The notes: generated by a model not told the origin, from the sequence alone. A DNA stretch of 64,000 nucleotides from Desulfovibrio sp. (GCA_016208105.1 JACQYS010000031.1:1-64000), one strand, 5' to 3'; positions 24,085-34,187 are shown, counted from the stretch's first letter. Program-made: numbers and translations.

Positions 24085-25940
24085 TGCGTCCTGCGCCCCT
24101 TGTGGCGCCCAAGCACCCAGAGATTCCACAACAGCAGGCGGTGGTCGGCCAGGCCTTGGCGGTGTTCGCGTTCCATCTTTCGCACGAAATCGCAATTGAG
24201 GGCACTGGGGAGCGGCTCGCCGGATGCCTGCAACTTGCCCTGGTGGAACCACAAGCCCACGGGTGCACCGAATCCTTTTTTCTTGCGGTGAAGGATATCC
24301 GCCGGGAGCAGTGGCTCCAGGGCTTTCTTCAGGATATATTTGCCTTGGCCGTTACGGAATTTGTAGCCATGAGGAATGCGTCTGGCCAGGTCCACCAGCT
24401 CGATGTCCAGGAAGGGCGCGCGCACTTCAAGGGAGTTGAGCATGCTGGCCCTGTCGACCTTCATGAGGATTCCATCCTGGAGATAGAGCTTGGCGTAGAA
24501 CTCCAGGGTCTTGTCCACTATGCTGGTGGAGGGAGCGTTCTCCCATGCTTCGATGGCTTCGGAGTATATGTCTTCCGGGTCGCAAGGGGACGAGAAGAGC
24601 TCCTCGAGCATTTTCGGTTCCAGAGCGCCGAGCCAGACGGGGTTCCACAAGGGCATTTTATAGGAGAGCCCCGTGAGGAACCGGTTCACCTTGAAGGACA
24701 GGTGCATGTTGGAGTGCCCTACGGGAAGGCGTGAGGCCAAGAGACGCAAGGCTTTGTGTACGGGCTTGGGGCAGAGGCTGGAGTAGCGCTCGGCCGTGGC
24801 CAAGGCCTTGAAAGGATCGTACCCGGCGAACAGCTCATCCGCTCCGTCTCCGCCCAGGGCCACAGTGATGTGTTTCCTGGTCTCGCGGCAGAGCAGGTAG
24901 GTAGGCAGGAGTGAGCTGTCGCCCATGGGCTCGTCCAAACGGGCAAGGAGTTCGGGCAGAATGTCCAAGGCCTTGTCCAGGCTCAGCGTATCTTGGTGGT
25001 GGAGCGTATGAAAAAGCGTTGCCGCCCGGATGCTGTATGCGGATTCATCGAAGCTGGCTTCCGTGAAGCCCACGGAGAAGGTTCGCAAATTGTTCACGTG
25101 GCGCGCAGCCAAAGCCGTGACGGCCGAGGAGTCGATTCCTCCGGAGAGAAACACACCCAGAGGGACGTCGCTCATGAGGCGGCGTTTCACTGCCCGATCC
25201 AAAAGCTCGCGGAGTTGTTCGCCCCACTCGGCTTCAGGATTTTTGGGGAGCGTTTCGAAGGGGTCCACCCTGTACGACCAGTACCGCTCTTTCTTGGAAG
25301 AAAAGTCTTCCAGGCGCACCAGCAGGTTCCAGCCGCCGGGAAGCTTATTCACATTCGCGTAGAGGCTGTTGGGAGCGGGAATGAAGGCGTAGGCGAAGTA
25401 TTTGCGCAGAGCTGACAGGTCCAGCGAGTCCGGGACCTCAGGGTGTTCCAACAGGGAGGTCAGCTCCGAAGCGAAGGCGAAAAATCCGGGGCGCAGATGG
25501 TAGTAGAGAGGTTTCTTGCCGAATCTGTCCCGAGAGAGAAAGAGCTCCCCCCGTTCGGAGTCGTGGATCGCGAAGGACCACATGCCGTTCAGCTTCCCGG
25601 GCAACCGGGCTCCCCATTCCCGGTATCCGTGCAGCAGCACTTCCGTATCGCAGTGGCTGGTCTGGAAGCGGTGCCCTTTGGCTTCAAGCTCGCGGCGAAG
25701 CTCCTGGTGGTTGTAGATCTCGCCGTTGAAGGTGACTGTGAGCTTTGAGTCCGTGGTGGACATGGGCTGGGCGCCGGATGCCAGATCCACGATGGCCAAC
25801 CGCAGGTGGCCGAAATACAGGCCGTGCCTGGCGAAGTGGTAGATTCCTTCCCCGTCCGGTCCGCGATGCGCCATACGTGCGTTCATGGCCCTTATGACGG
25901 CCTCGTCCCCGGGCCCGGCGAAACCGCATATGCCGCACAT
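24081..25940 (-). CDS. asnB: Asparagine synthase-like glutamine amidotransferase (copy 2)
   Basis: 619 aa, starting MCGICGFAG with the catalytic Cys2. The PP-loop is LSGGIDSS, followed by the usual ALGGDGADELFAGYD. It is complete. The middle differs considerably from copy 1, so this is not a recent duplicate. It overlaps the methyltransferase start by 4 nt, and the preceding glycosyltransferase stop lies 6 nt upstream. A glycan amidation role is inferred from context. Confidence 0.9.
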   Translation of the reverse strand: MCGICGFAGPGDEAVIRAMNARMAHRGPDGEGIYHFARHGLYFGHLRLAIVDLASGAQPMSTTDSKLTVTFNGEIYNHQELRRELEAKGHRFQTSHCDTEVLLHGYREWGARLPGKLNGMWSFAIHDSERGELFLSRDRFGKKPLYYHLRPGFFAFASELTSLLEHPEVPDSLDLSALRKYFAYAFIPAPNSLYANVNKLPGGWNLLVRLEDFSSKKERYWSYRVDPFETLPKNPEAEWGEQLRELLDRAVKRRLMSDVPLGVFLSGGIDSSAVTALAARHVNNLRTFSVGFTEASFDESAYSIRAATLFHTLHHQDTLSLDKALDILPELLARLDEPMGDSSLLPTYLLCRETRKHITVALGGDGADELFAGYDPFKALATAERYSSLCPKPVHKALRLLASRLPVGHSNMHLSFKVNRFLTGLSYKMPLWNPVWLGALEPKMLEELFSSPCDPEDIYSEAIEAWENAPSTSIVDKTLEFYAKLYLQDGILMKVDRASMLNSLEVRAPFLDIELVDLARRIPHGYKFRNGQGKYILKKALEPLLPADILHRKKKGFGAPVGLWFHQGKLQASGEPLPSALNCDFVRKMEREHRQGLADHRLLLWNLWVLGRHKGRRTQ

Positions 25941-25946
25941 GGGGGA

Positions 25947-26909
25947 TCAATCCCCGCAGTCGCAGTTTCTGGTCCGGTCCACGATGTAGGTGGGTTTGTC
26001 CTGTGATTCGTGGTAGGTGCGCATGAGTATTTCCGCGATGAGTCCCATGAAAATGGACATGAAACCCATGAGGAAAAAAAGGACCACGGTAAGAGGCAGG
26101 GGAGTCTCAATGAAGCTCTTGGCTTCGAAGAATTTCAGATAGAGCATGAGAAGAAAGAACACGAAGGCCACCAGCAGCGCGATAAGCCCGAATCCGCCGA
26201 AGAGATACATTGGCTTCTGGGCGTACTTGTCCAGAAATTTCACCACCATGAGGTCCAGAATGACCTTTATCGTGCGGTCGAAGCCGTACTTGGACTCCCC
26301 GTGCACGCGCGGATGGTGGATGACGCCCACTTCCGTGACCTTGGCTCCCTGCCAGGCTGCGTAGATGGGCACGAAGCGGTGCATTTCCCCGTAGAGCTTC
26401 ACTCCCTTGATGATCTCCTTGCGGTAGGCCTTGAGCGAACAGCCGTAGTCGTGCAGATGCACTCCGGATATCGCCGAGATGAGGAAGTTGGCCATGCGGC
26501 TGGGAAGATTGCGCTTGAGGGGATGATCCTGGCGGTCTTTACGCCAGCCAGAGACCACGTCGTAGCCTTCGGCAAGAGTGGCCAGGAGCTTCGGGATGTC
26601 GGCCGGGTCGTTTTGGAGATCGCCGTCCATGGGGATGAGGATGTCGCCAGCGGCCGCGTCGATACCGGCCATCATTGCCGCTGTCTGCCCGAAATTGCGG
26701 CGCAGGTGGATGACCTTCACCTTCGGGTCGGTCTGAGCCACTTCCTTGAGCTTGGCTCTCGTTTCGTCAGTGGAACCGTCGTCCACGATGATGATTTCGT
26801 AGGGCTGCCCCAGGGAAGTGAGCGACTCGGAAAGCTTCTGGTGCAACGGATGGACGTTGTCCGCCTCGTTGTACATGGGAATGATGATCGACAGGGATTG
26901 TTCGCGCAT
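25947..26909 (-). CDS. Family 2 glycosyltransferase, polyisoprenyl-phosphate type
   Basis: 320 aa. The N-terminal GT-A domain has SIIIPMYNEADNV, the donor-binding VDDGSTD and MDGDLQND, and a NFGQTAAMMAG segment as in DPM1/ArnC/GtrB enzymes. Two C-terminal transmembrane helices (about residues 235-300) anchor it. It likely makes an undecaprenyl-phosphate sugar used by the GT-C enzymes encoded upstream. The last residues contain a Cys-Asp-Cys cluster. The ATG at 26909 is preferred over a TTG three codons upstream; neither has a good SD. Confidence 0.88.
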   Translation of the reverse strand: MREQSLSIIIPMYNEADNVHPLHQKLSESLTSLGQPYEIIIVDDGSTDETRAKLKEVAQTDPKVKVIHLRRNFGQTAAMMAGIDAAAGDILIPMDGDLQNDPADIPKLLATLAEGYDVVSGWRKDRQDHPLKRNLPSRMANFLISAISGVHLHDYGCSLKAYRKEIIKGVKLYGEMHRFVPIYAAWQGAKVTEVGVIHHPRVHGESKYGFDRTIKVILDLMVVKFLDKYAQKPMYLFGGFGLIALLVAFVFFLLMLYLKFFEAKSFIETPLPLTVVLFFLMGFMSIFMGLIAEILMRTYHESQDKPTYIVDRTRNCDCGD

Positions 26910-26945
26910 GTGTGCCAAGGGGACTACACCACAGAGGCCCGGGCA

Positions 26946-28661
26946 TCAACCCTGTGAAGATCGGGCATGGCGCAGGGCACGCAGGTCGAGAAGAAAGGCT
27001 CCGGGGCGAAGGGGGATGCGCGCGAAACGCGTTTCATCCAGAACAGCAAAGCGAGTACGATTCTGGGTCATGCTTTTAATGGCCTGGCCAAAGGGCTCGA
27101 AGAATGGGCTGCGAGAGAGAAACTCGCGGGTGAAATGCGCTTCGTCCACCACCAGGAAATCCACACCGAAATGTTGGGCGAAACGGAGAATCACCTCAGG
27201 ATCTTCGCAGTAGTAGGCGTCGAACAGACCTTCCAGGCGGGGGCGGATCTTTTCCCAATACCCAACGCTCCAGGGCTGGGCCAGCTCGGTGCTTACCAGG
27301 ACGTTTCGCTTGGAGAAGGTGAGCACGTTGTCCATGAGGTCAGGGTGTCCGGCCAACATGGAGTCTTTTGGAGTGGAGGCTTCCACAGCCTCATAGAGGG
27401 CCTGATTCGCTCGAAGGTCGTACAAGGCTACTCCGGACAGCCTGACGGCTCCACAAACTGCCATGGCTGCCAGCAGGAACATCGCGGCTGAACGTTTTTT
27501 CCCCAAGAGCCTCCATGCGGCCAGCAAACATGATGAGAGCAGCAGGGAATAGAGAAGGTTCATTGGGTACTGCACGTAGCGGTCGGGTACGAACAGGGTG
27601 AAGGCCATGGCTCGAGCGGTTATGTAGAACAGCAGAAAAGCAGCTCCAAGAGGGGCCAGCGGCTTTATCCGGTGGGCCAAACCTCGCCAGTCCACGGACC
27701 TGGCTCCTTTTTGAAGGGGCCAGGCCAGCAGGCACAGGCTGACAATGCCGGGTATGAGGCCGAGTTCTTTGAAAAGGCCAATGCCTTCAAAAGGAAAGTA
27801 GACAAAATCCAGAAACGGATTGGGCAGTGGAACCAAATCGAGACGCCCCTGAGTGCCAAACTCAGGCCTTCCCGCGGCCTGGGCCAATGAGACTAGAGGC
27901 CCGAAACCTTTCATAGAGTAAACCAGGGAGAACGAGCCAACGGCCAATCCTGCCGCGCCGAGTACAGACCACGGCCGCCAGCTGTTCAGCCAGACTCCGG
28001 GAAGTCCTCGCACTGCTGCCAGCCCTCTTTGAGCAAGCAAGGCCAGAGAGCAGGGGAGGAAAATATAGGGTATGAAAAGAGCCTGAGCAAAGAGCGTCAA
28101 ACCGAGAAAGGCTCCTCTTCCAGACAACCAGGCCAGAGCGAAGGCGGCCAGCAATGGACTGGCAAACGCCCGTGAAAGTCCCCCCGAGATGTTGTCCAGG
28201 AAAAAGGGCATGAGCCAGGCCGCACAAAGCATGGCCCATCCGGTCTGACGGTCCCCGAGCTTGCGGCCCAGCGACATCATGAGCAGGCATTGTCCGCAGT
28301 AGAGAACACCGGTGATCGCTTTCGAGAACTGGAGCGGGTTCACAAACCAAGACCCGCACCAATACAGGAACTTTATCCCCCAGGGGACGTAGGCTTCGGC
28401 ATACGCATTGAGAATGTCTGACGGGTAAAGCGCTGGGTCGAGCCAGCGCTGCATCCAGAAAACCTGCTGGCGCAAGTCGTCGTTTATGACAAAGGGACTG
28501 GCAAGTGACTTCCAGTGAGCAAAAGCGAAAACCGCTGCGCTGGCTGCCAAGGCAATCAGCAGGTCAAACAGTACGGTCGGGGATGCGGGAACGGCAGGTA
28601 TTGGAGAGATGCGGCCAAAATCGTCCTGCCGAGGCTTTGTGGCCTCAGATTTCCCGGTCAT
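26946..28661 (-). CDS. Polytopic membrane protein, likely GT-C-like
   Basis: 571 aa with at least ten hydrophobic segments. The first extracytoplasmic loop holds VINDDLRQQVFWMQRW, whose acidic pair resembles the catalytic Asp position of GT-C enzymes; this is suggestive only. The C-terminal 120 residues are soluble (DSMLAGHPDLMDNVLTF). No family is firmly recognised. Its first 17 bases overlap the end of the upstream acyltransferase gene, so it is translated in the same operon. Confidence 0.7.
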   Translation of the reverse strand: MTGKSEATKPRQDDFGRISPIPAVPASPTVLFDLLIALAASAAVFAFAHWKSLASPFVINDDLRQQVFWMQRWLDPALYPSDILNAYAEAYVPWGIKFLYWCGSWFVNPLQFSKAITGVLYCGQCLLMMSLGRKLGDRQTGWAMLCAAWLMPFFLDNISGGLSRAFASPLLAAFALAWLSGRGAFLGLTLFAQALFIPYIFLPCSLALLAQRGLAAVRGLPGVWLNSWRPWSVLGAAGLAVGSFSLVYSMKGFGPLVSLAQAAGRPEFGTQGRLDLVPLPNPFLDFVYFPFEGIGLFKELGLIPGIVSLCLLAWPLQKGARSVDWRGLAHRIKPLAPLGAAFLLFYITARAMAFTLFVPDRYVQYPMNLLYSLLLSSCLLAAWRLLGKKRSAAMFLLAAMAVCGAVRLSGVALYDLRANQALYEAVEASTPKDSMLAGHPDLMDNVLTFSKRNVLVSTELAQPWSVGYWEKIRPRLEGLFDAYYCEDPEVILRFAQHFGVDFLVVDEAHFTREFLSRSPFFEPFGQAIKSMTQNRTRFAVLDETRFARIPLRPGAFLLDLRALRHARSSQG

Positions 28662-29772
28662 AGAGCCTGAAGGTCCGCCACTTCCTGCCTCCGAACATCT
28701 GCAACGTCTTGTTCCACTTGATCAAAGTTTCTGGAATGAGCGAGCAGTCGCACCATACCCCAGCATCTTTCCAGCGGATCAGGGTGATCATGATGTTCAT
28801 GATGAGGGCGTAGTGCAGCTTTCTCCACTGATGTGATTTTTTAACGCCGATGATGATGGCCCTGGAGGCTTTGAGCGGAGCTATCCGGCAATCGTAGAGC
28901 AAGCGGAGCATTCCCCACCAGTTGAGCTTGCCGCGGGTCTTGTGGAGGGTGTGGTTGATGTCCGGGGCGACGATGCTGAAAGCCAGAATCTCGCCGTTCT
29001 CCTCCACGAAGCTCACCAGTTCGGGGCGAAGGATGGGTTTTAGCTGCAGGAAAATGTCGTTGAACTGACGCTCTGTCAGGGGGACATGTCCCCAGTTCTT
29101 GTCCCAGAGCGTGTTGAACATCTCCAGGACCTCAGGGCCGCGCTTGATGAATTCGCTGGTCTTGCCCTGGGTGATGGTCAGGCCGGCCGCGTTCATGATG
29201 TCGTCACGACGCTTTATGAGCTCTTCCAGGGGCATGGGAAGCTTGTCGATGATGTATCCGAACCAGTCGAAGACCTTTTGAAAGCCCCACCCTTCGACAA
29301 GTTTCTCGTAGTAGGGGTGATTGTAGCTGTGGAACATCACCGGGCGCTGGTGGTAGCCGTCGATCAAAAGCCCGACTTCGTCGTAGATGCCAAAGGACAG
29401 TGGGCCGTGCAGCTTGGTTTTGCCTTTTGCCCGCACCCAGTCCGCAGCGGTTTGGAATAAGGCGTTGGCTGTTTCTTGATCGTCGAAGCATTCGAAGAAC
29501 CCGAAGAAACCGGTGTTTGTATCGTGATATTTCTCGTAAGCAAAGTTGAGATGCGCGCTGATGCGTCCAACAGTCCGATCCCCGAGCTTGGCCAGAAACA
29601 GCTGCACTTCCCCTACTTCGTAAAAGGGGCCGGTCTTGGGATCCAAAAAAGAACGCAGATGGGAAAGGACGGGGGGGACCCAATGCGGGTCCCCCTCATA
29701 AATTGCGAACGGAAGATGAATGAAGTCTTCCATGTCCTTTTGGGAGGACACGGGAATGATGCGCATGACCAT
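28645..29772 (-). CDS. GNAT-superfamily acyltransferase-like protein (possible bacterial ceramide synthase)
   Basis: 375 aa, soluble. The N-terminus (FIHLPFAIYEGDPHWVPP) matches a large family often labelled GNAT acetyltransferase or, wrongly, dATP pyrophosphohydrolase. From memory, the bacterial ceramide synthase bCerS of Caulobacter belongs to a family of this kind. A two-part GNAT fold is plausible: VGRISAHLNF and later ILAFSIVAPD. An N-acylation role on a sphingoid base is inferred from the alpha-oxoamine synthase five genes upstream in the operon. It begins 1 nt after the adaptor gene stop and overlaps the next gene by 17 nt. Confidence 0.65.
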   Translation of the reverse strand: MVMRIIPVSSQKDMEDFIHLPFAIYEGDPHWVPPVLSHLRSFLDPKTGPFYEVGEVQLFLAKLGDRTVGRISAHLNFAYEKYHDTNTGFFGFFECFDDQETANALFQTAADWVRAKGKTKLHGPLSFGIYDEVGLLIDGYHQRPVMFHSYNHPYYEKLVEGWGFQKVFDWFGYIIDKLPMPLEELIKRRDDIMNAAGLTITQGKTSEFIKRGPEVLEMFNTLWDKNWGHVPLTERQFNDIFLQLKPILRPELVSFVEENGEILAFSIVAPDINHTLHKTRGKLNWWGMLRLLYDCRIAPLKASRAIIIGVKKSHQWRKLHYALIMNIMITLIRWKDAGVWCDCSLIPETLIKWNKTLQMFGGRKWRTFRLYDREI

Positions 29773-29773
29773 G

Positions 29774-30712
29774 CTATTTCTTGGGGATAATGCTTACCTG
29801 CGCCTTGAGACCCTCCTTGAGGGCGTAATCGGCATTGGGCAGGGTGAGCTCGATTTCGTAGTAGGATGGCTGCTGGAGAGCTGTGGGCAGGGGGGCCCAG
29901 GGAATGCGGCTTACCGTGGCCGCAAATTCCTTGCCTTGAATTGAGTCGAACACCACTTTGGCCTGGTCGCCGAGTTTTAAGCGCAAGGCTTCGATCTCAT
30001 GGACCTGGGCACGGATCAATATGGGGTCCAGAACGCCCACCTGGAAGAGTTCGGTATCACGGGCGAGTTTGACGCCCTTACGAAGCTCGGGGTTGATCCA
30101 CAGGATGTAACCGTCCACCGGAGCTTTAACGATGCCTTCGTTGGGCAGGGTACCGAAATTGGCCTTGGGACCGAAACGTTCGCGGGCCAGCTCCAGCCTC
30201 TGCTGGGCCTGCTCCTTTTCAATGGCAAGCTTTTCCTGAAGAGCAACGCGCTGCTTTTCGTTCACCTCTATATCCTGGGCATTCTGTGCAAGAGCCTGGG
30301 AGGTGGCCATGTTTTGCTTCTCCATGACCTCCAGCTCCTTGCGCTTGACCCTGAGCTTGTCGATATCCTTGCCGGCTGTGGCCAACTGATGTTCCAGATC
30401 CTTGACCGAGGCAAGCGACAAGGAACGCTTCTCAGACATACGCGTTTCAAGCGGAATTTCGTAGGTGGCGAGCACCTCGTCTTTTTTCACCTTCTGGCCG
30501 ATGCTCACAGGCATATTCATGATCTGCGAGGTATACGGCAATACAACAGTGAGCTTCAGGGGGCTGTAGAGCTTGCCGGAGAAAATGATCTCCTGGGCCA
30601 ATGGCGAGGGGTCGGCCTTGGGAGTCTGTGGTGTGGCTTGCTGGTTCTGGGCGAAGGCCCCGGAAGCGTACAAGACTATAGTCAAAGCGGTACAAAGGGT
30701 GCGGAGCGTCAT
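29774..30712 (-). CDS. Periplasmic adaptor (membrane fusion) protein
   Basis: 312 aa with a cleavable signal peptide (cleavage after AFA) and no other membrane helix. The central region (about residues 95-170) is a long coiled-coil hairpin rich in Lys, Glu and Gln. The flanks are a split lipoyl domain (MPVSIGQKVKKDEVLATYEIP and IVKAPVDGYILWI), and a beta-barrel follows. This is the HlyD/MacA class that links an inner-membrane ABC transporter to TolC. GGAG precedes the ATG by 9 nt, and TolC ends 3 nt upstream. Confidence 0.85.
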   Translation of the reverse strand: MTLRTLCTALTIVLYASGAFAQNQQATPQTPKADPSPLAQEIIFSGKLYSPLKLTVVLPYTSQIMNMPVSIGQKVKKDEVLATYEIPLETRMSEKRSLSLASVKDLEHQLATAGKDIDKLRVKRKELEVMEKQNMATSQALAQNAQDIEVNEKQRVALQEKLAIEKEQAQQRLELARERFGPKANFGTLPNEGIVKAPVDGYILWINPELRKGVKLARDTELFQVGVLDPILIRAQVHEIEALRLKLGDQAKVVFDSIQGKEFAATVSRIPWAPLPTALQQPSYYEIELTLPNADYALKEGLKAQVSIIPKK

Positions 30713-30715
30713 CCT

Positions 30716-32182
30716 TTATTTCTCCCATGCGGCGACATCGACATACTGGCTTTGGAGGTCGCCGGAAAGATGCTTGAGGGTGAGAAGGGCCGTGTCGCGC
30801 TTGGCCTGTTCCAGAAGCATCTTTTGTCTGGAATCATAGTAAGTGAAGCGGTCGGTCACGAACTTGTCGAATTCGGCCTGACCTGTCTTGTGGCGGTATT
30901 CCGTCTGCTCGTCCATCAGCTTGTTCAAATCCATCTGGGAGGTGGCCAGAGACAGGTCCGCCGAGGTAGACTGATATTCGGACATGGCCTTCTGCACCGA
31001 AACCATGAGCTCGAATTCCTTGGCCCTGCCACCGGCCTGGGCTTGATCGAGTTTTTTGTACTGGCGGGATATCTCGCGGCCTTTGGCCCAATAGTCCAGG
31101 GGAATGCTGATGTTGATGCCCGGGTAGAAGGGAAACCCATCGGACTTATATGTGTTGTTGCTACTATTGAGAGAGTCGACGGTCTGGAAGGTGAATCCGA
31201 ATGTAGGCAGCAGTTTTACATAGGAAAGGCCAATGTTCATCCTCTGTAAGTTTTTTTCATATTCCTGAATACGCAGATCAAACGAGTTGGCGCGGACCTT
31301 TTCATCGGTGACGTCCGCGACACCGAACTTGCCCAGGATTTGCTTCTTGGCCGCAGCCACATCCAGATTTAATTTGTGGGTGAAGGGAATGCCCAGGATG
31401 AATTTCACGTCGTCCAAGATCATGGCACGCATGGAATTGACCTTGTCCTCTTCGGCCTTGGCCATCTGGATCTTGGTCTCGGCGATGCGTACGTCCAGCT
31501 GGGTCGCTTGACCCATTCCGAGCCTGGTCTTGAAGAAGTCCAGGTTCATTTTGGCCAGTTCCTGCTTCTGGCGTACAACTTCCTTCTGCTCCTGAATCGC
31601 TGCCAGCTGGATGAAATCCGTGGCCAAACGCTTGAGCCCCTCGCTGATGATCTTGAGGTGACCAAGAACGGCAATGTTTGCCATTTGATTCTTAGCTTTC
31701 ACGTCGAAGCCGGACAAAAGCGGGTTCCATTGGGTGGTGGAAAAGCTGATGGAATAGGGCTTGTCTGTTGTGCCGTCGGTCCGCTGGGGCATCCTAAACC
31801 AGTATGTGCTGTTGATGCTCACGGTAGGAAGGAAAGTACCCCAGGCGTCTTGGACATCAAGACGCTTGGATTCGATTTCCAGAGCGGATTTCACCAGCAT
31901 CGGAGACTGCACCAGGGCCACGCGTACGCACTCATTGAAGTCCGCGGGTTCCTTGACAGTGGTGGACATCGGCCTTGATCCATCTGGCGGAGGAGGCATG
32001 TCGCTGGCGGGCTTGGCCTCAGGCTTGGAGGGAAGCGTTTCGGACTGCACGGGCTTTGACTCGGGAGTCTTTGCCTTGGCCGCTGCTTTCTGCTGGGCCG
32101 CTGCTGGGCAGGCCCAGGCCAGGGCGAGACAGATGAGAACGGCTACGGCGCGGACGCTTTTCATACCAGCAATGCGTTGCAT
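30716..32182 (-). CDS. TolC-family outer membrane efflux protein
   Basis: 488 aa. The signal peptide ends in PAAA (about residue 29). A Lys/Ala/Pro/Glu-rich linker follows, then two repeats of long alpha-helices and beta-strands as in TolC (FNECVRVALVQSPMLVKSALEIE starts the first; RANSFDLRIQEYEKNLQRMN the second). It should form the outer-membrane trimeric tunnel for the adjacent ABC exporter. The ATG at 32182 has GGAG 7 nt upstream. Confidence 0.85.
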   Translation of the reverse strand: MQRIAGMKSVRAVAVLICLALAWACPAAAQQKAAAKAKTPESKPVQSETLPSKPEAKPASDMPPPPDGSRPMSTTVKEPADFNECVRVALVQSPMLVKSALEIESKRLDVQDAWGTFLPTVSINSTYWFRMPQRTDGTTDKPYSISFSTTQWNPLLSGFDVKAKNQMANIAVLGHLKIISEGLKRLATDFIQLAAIQEQKEVVRQKQELAKMNLDFFKTRLGMGQATQLDVRIAETKIQMAKAEEDKVNSMRAMILDDVKFILGIPFTHKLNLDVAAAKKQILGKFGVADVTDEKVRANSFDLRIQEYEKNLQRMNIGLSYVKLLPTFGFTFQTVDSLNSSNNTYKSDGFPFYPGINISIPLDYWAKGREISRQYKKLDQAQAGGRAKEFELMVSVQKAMSEYQSTSADLSLATSQMDLNKLMDEQTEYRHKTGQAEFDKFVTDRFTYYDSRQKMLLEQAKRDTALLTLKHLSGDLQSQYVDVAAWEK

Positions 32183-32197
32183 CTTGTCTCTCCAGGG

Positions 32198-32884
32198 CTA
32201 ATAGGGCTTGAGCATTCCTTCGGAAAGAAGGCTTCTACGTGAACAACGTGCGGCCGTGGAGGCGTCGTGGGTAACGATGACCATGGCTACCTTGGCCTCC
32301 TCGGTTATCTTGACGAAATAGTCCATGACCCTCTCGGAGTTGGCCTGGTCAAGCTGTCCGGTGGGTTCGTCAGCCAGTATGAACTCGGGTTCATTGACCA
32401 AGGCCCTCGCGATGGACACTCGCTGGCGTTCGCCTCCGGACAAGCGGTTGGAGGGCTGGCGCACCCGGTGTTCCAGGTTGACCCGGTGCAGGGCTTCCAT
32501 GATCTTGTCGGAGCGTTCCCGGCGTTTGACCCCGGTGTAGATAAGGGGCAATTCCAGGTTTTCATAGACAGTTGAATTCTCGAGCAGGTCACAGCTCTGG
32601 AAAACAAACCCCATTTTTTCGCGCCGGAAGATCGCCTGGGCGTCCCTGTCCAGGGTGAGCACATCCACTCCGGCCACCTTGTAGAGGCCGCTGGTGGCCG
32701 GCTGAAATATCCCAAGGATAAAAAGAAGGGTGGACTTGCCTGAACCGGACGGCCCCATGATGGCCACCATCTCTCCCCGGCGGACTTCAAGGTTTATGTC
32801 CTTGAGCACGGGAATCTTTTCCGAACCGGAGTTGTAGACCTTGGTCAGGTGCTGGATATCTATGACGAGTTCGTCGTTATTCAT
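32198..32884 (-). CDS. ABC transporter ATP-binding protein, MacB/LolD type
   Basis: 228 aa. Walker A is GPSGSGKST, the signature is LSGGERQRVSIARAL, and Walker B is FILADEPTG. This subfamily powers FtsX-type permeases (MacB, LolCDE). The ATG at 32884 overlaps the permease stop by 8 nt, so the two are coupled; an in-frame upstream extension has no SD. With the permease, adaptor and TolC it forms a complete tripartite exporter. Confidence 0.92.
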   Translation of the reverse strand: MNNDELVIDIQHLTKVYNSGSEKIPVLKDINLEVRRGEMVAIMGPSGSGKSTLLFILGIFQPATSGLYKVAGVDVLTLDRDAQAIFRREKMGFVFQSCDLLENSTVYENLELPLIYTGVKRRERSDKIMEALHRVNLEHRVRQPSNRLSGGERQRVSIARALVNEPEFILADEPTGQLDQANSERVMDYFVKITEEAKVAMVIVTHDASTAARCSRRSLLSEGMLKPY

Positions 32885-34127
32885 AGCGCATGGCATCCAC
32901 GACTTGCATCCGGCTGGCCCGGATGGATGGGTATAGCCCTGAACCAACGCCCAGAATGGCCGCGAAACCCATGCCTGCCATGAGGCAGAGGAGGAAAAGG
33001 CCTTCCGGCGGGCTGGAACCGATCATGCGGCTCATGTACTCGATGCCCGCCCGGCCTAAAAGCACTCCCAGCAGGGCGGAGGCAAAGGTGACGCACAGGG
33101 CTTCGAAGAGGAATTGCCATAGGATATCGGAGTCTTCCGCGCCCATGGCTTTTTTCAGGCCGATCTCGCGGGTGCGCGCGGTGACCGAGGCCATCATGAT
33201 GTTCCAGATGCCGAAGCCGCCCAGCACCAGGGTTGCGGCAATGGAGGCGTAGATGAAGAGGCTCACCCACCAGAACATACGCTGTACCTGCTTGAGCGGT
33301 TCCCAGCCTACCTGGATGCGTAGTCCTTTGTCGGTCTGGTTGGACTTGATGACGTCTCCCAGGACAGCCGCCACAGGAGCAACGTCGTCCCAGGTGTTGC
33401 AACGGATATAGAGGCTCGATATCTCAGAGATGTTCGGTATGCGGGCCTGGGCGGTGCTGATGGGCAGAAAGGCCATGAGAGTCTTGTCCGCTGCCCTGAC
33501 ACCCCCGATGATGCCGACAACCTCGTAGAGGTTGTTGTCCAGGCTCAGGATGTGCCCAATGGCCGCCTCAGGCGAGCCGAAGATGGTTTTAGCCAAATCC
33601 TGGCCGAGTACGCACACCTTGCGCCCTTCTGTAATGTCCGCTTCGGTGAAGAGCCTGCCGACGCTCGGAGTAAACGAGAAGAGAGACCAGTAGTTCTTGT
33701 CCACTCCCACCAGGTTGAAGCCGTAGACCTTGTCCTGGTAGGTCGTGGTGGCCCCAGAGCGGAGTCTGCTTCTGGTGACTTCCTTCACCCCCGGGATTTT
33801 TTCCACGGCCTCGATGGTTCGCGTGCGGAACCATTCCTGCCTGTCGTACATCTGGGGGTCGAAGTGGGCAGCGATGATGGTGGCGCCGCCCAGGAGGTCC
33901 AGGTCGTTGTTGAAGTTGGCCTTGAGGTCGCGGCCCATGGTGACGATGGTGATCAACCCGGCGGTTCCAAGGGCGATGGCGGCCATTACGCCAATATAAC
34001 GGCGTCTCTTGCGCAGCACCTCGCGGAAGCTGATGCGCACAAGGTCGCCGAAGCGGAGCATTTTCGTCCCGCGCTCAGGTGGAAGGAATCCCGCATCTCT
34101 GAGGGTTTGCAGTGATTTGTTGGCCAT
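32877..34127 (-). CDS. ABC transporter permease, MacB/FtsX family
   Basis: 416 aa with four transmembrane helices: one near the N-terminus (YIGVMAAIALGTAGLITIVTM), a periplasmic MacB-PCD domain of about 220 residues, then three more helices. ARTREIGLKKAMGAED is the conserved cytoplasmic loop that meets the ATPase. It works by mechanotransmission rather than as a classical channel. The start may be 34127 or an ATG at 34061; neither has a good SD. Exported substrate unknown; a lipid or glycolipid fits the operon (inference). Confidence 0.88.
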   Translation of the reverse strand: MANKSLQTLRDAGFLPPERGTKMLRFGDLVRISFREVLRKRRRYIGVMAAIALGTAGLITIVTMGRDLKANFNNDLDLLGGATIIAAHFDPQMYDRQEWFRTRTIEAVEKIPGVKEVTRSRLRSGATTTYQDKVYGFNLVGVDKNYWSLFSFTPSVGRLFTEADITEGRKVCVLGQDLAKTIFGSPEAAIGHILSLDNNLYEVVGIIGGVRAADKTLMAFLPISTAQARIPNISEISSLYIRCNTWDDVAPVAAVLGDVIKSNQTDKGLRIQVGWEPLKQVQRMFWWVSLFIYASIAATLVLGGFGIWNIMMASVTARTREIGLKKAMGAEDSDILWQFLFEALCVTFASALLGVLLGRAGIEYMSRMIGSSPPEGLFLLCLMAGMGFAAILGVGSGLYPSIRASRMQVVDAMRYE

Positions 34128-34187
34128 GATGTATTTGAGGGGGCGTATCGCCCGGCTCTGTTCTAGACTACCTGAAGCATGCAGTGG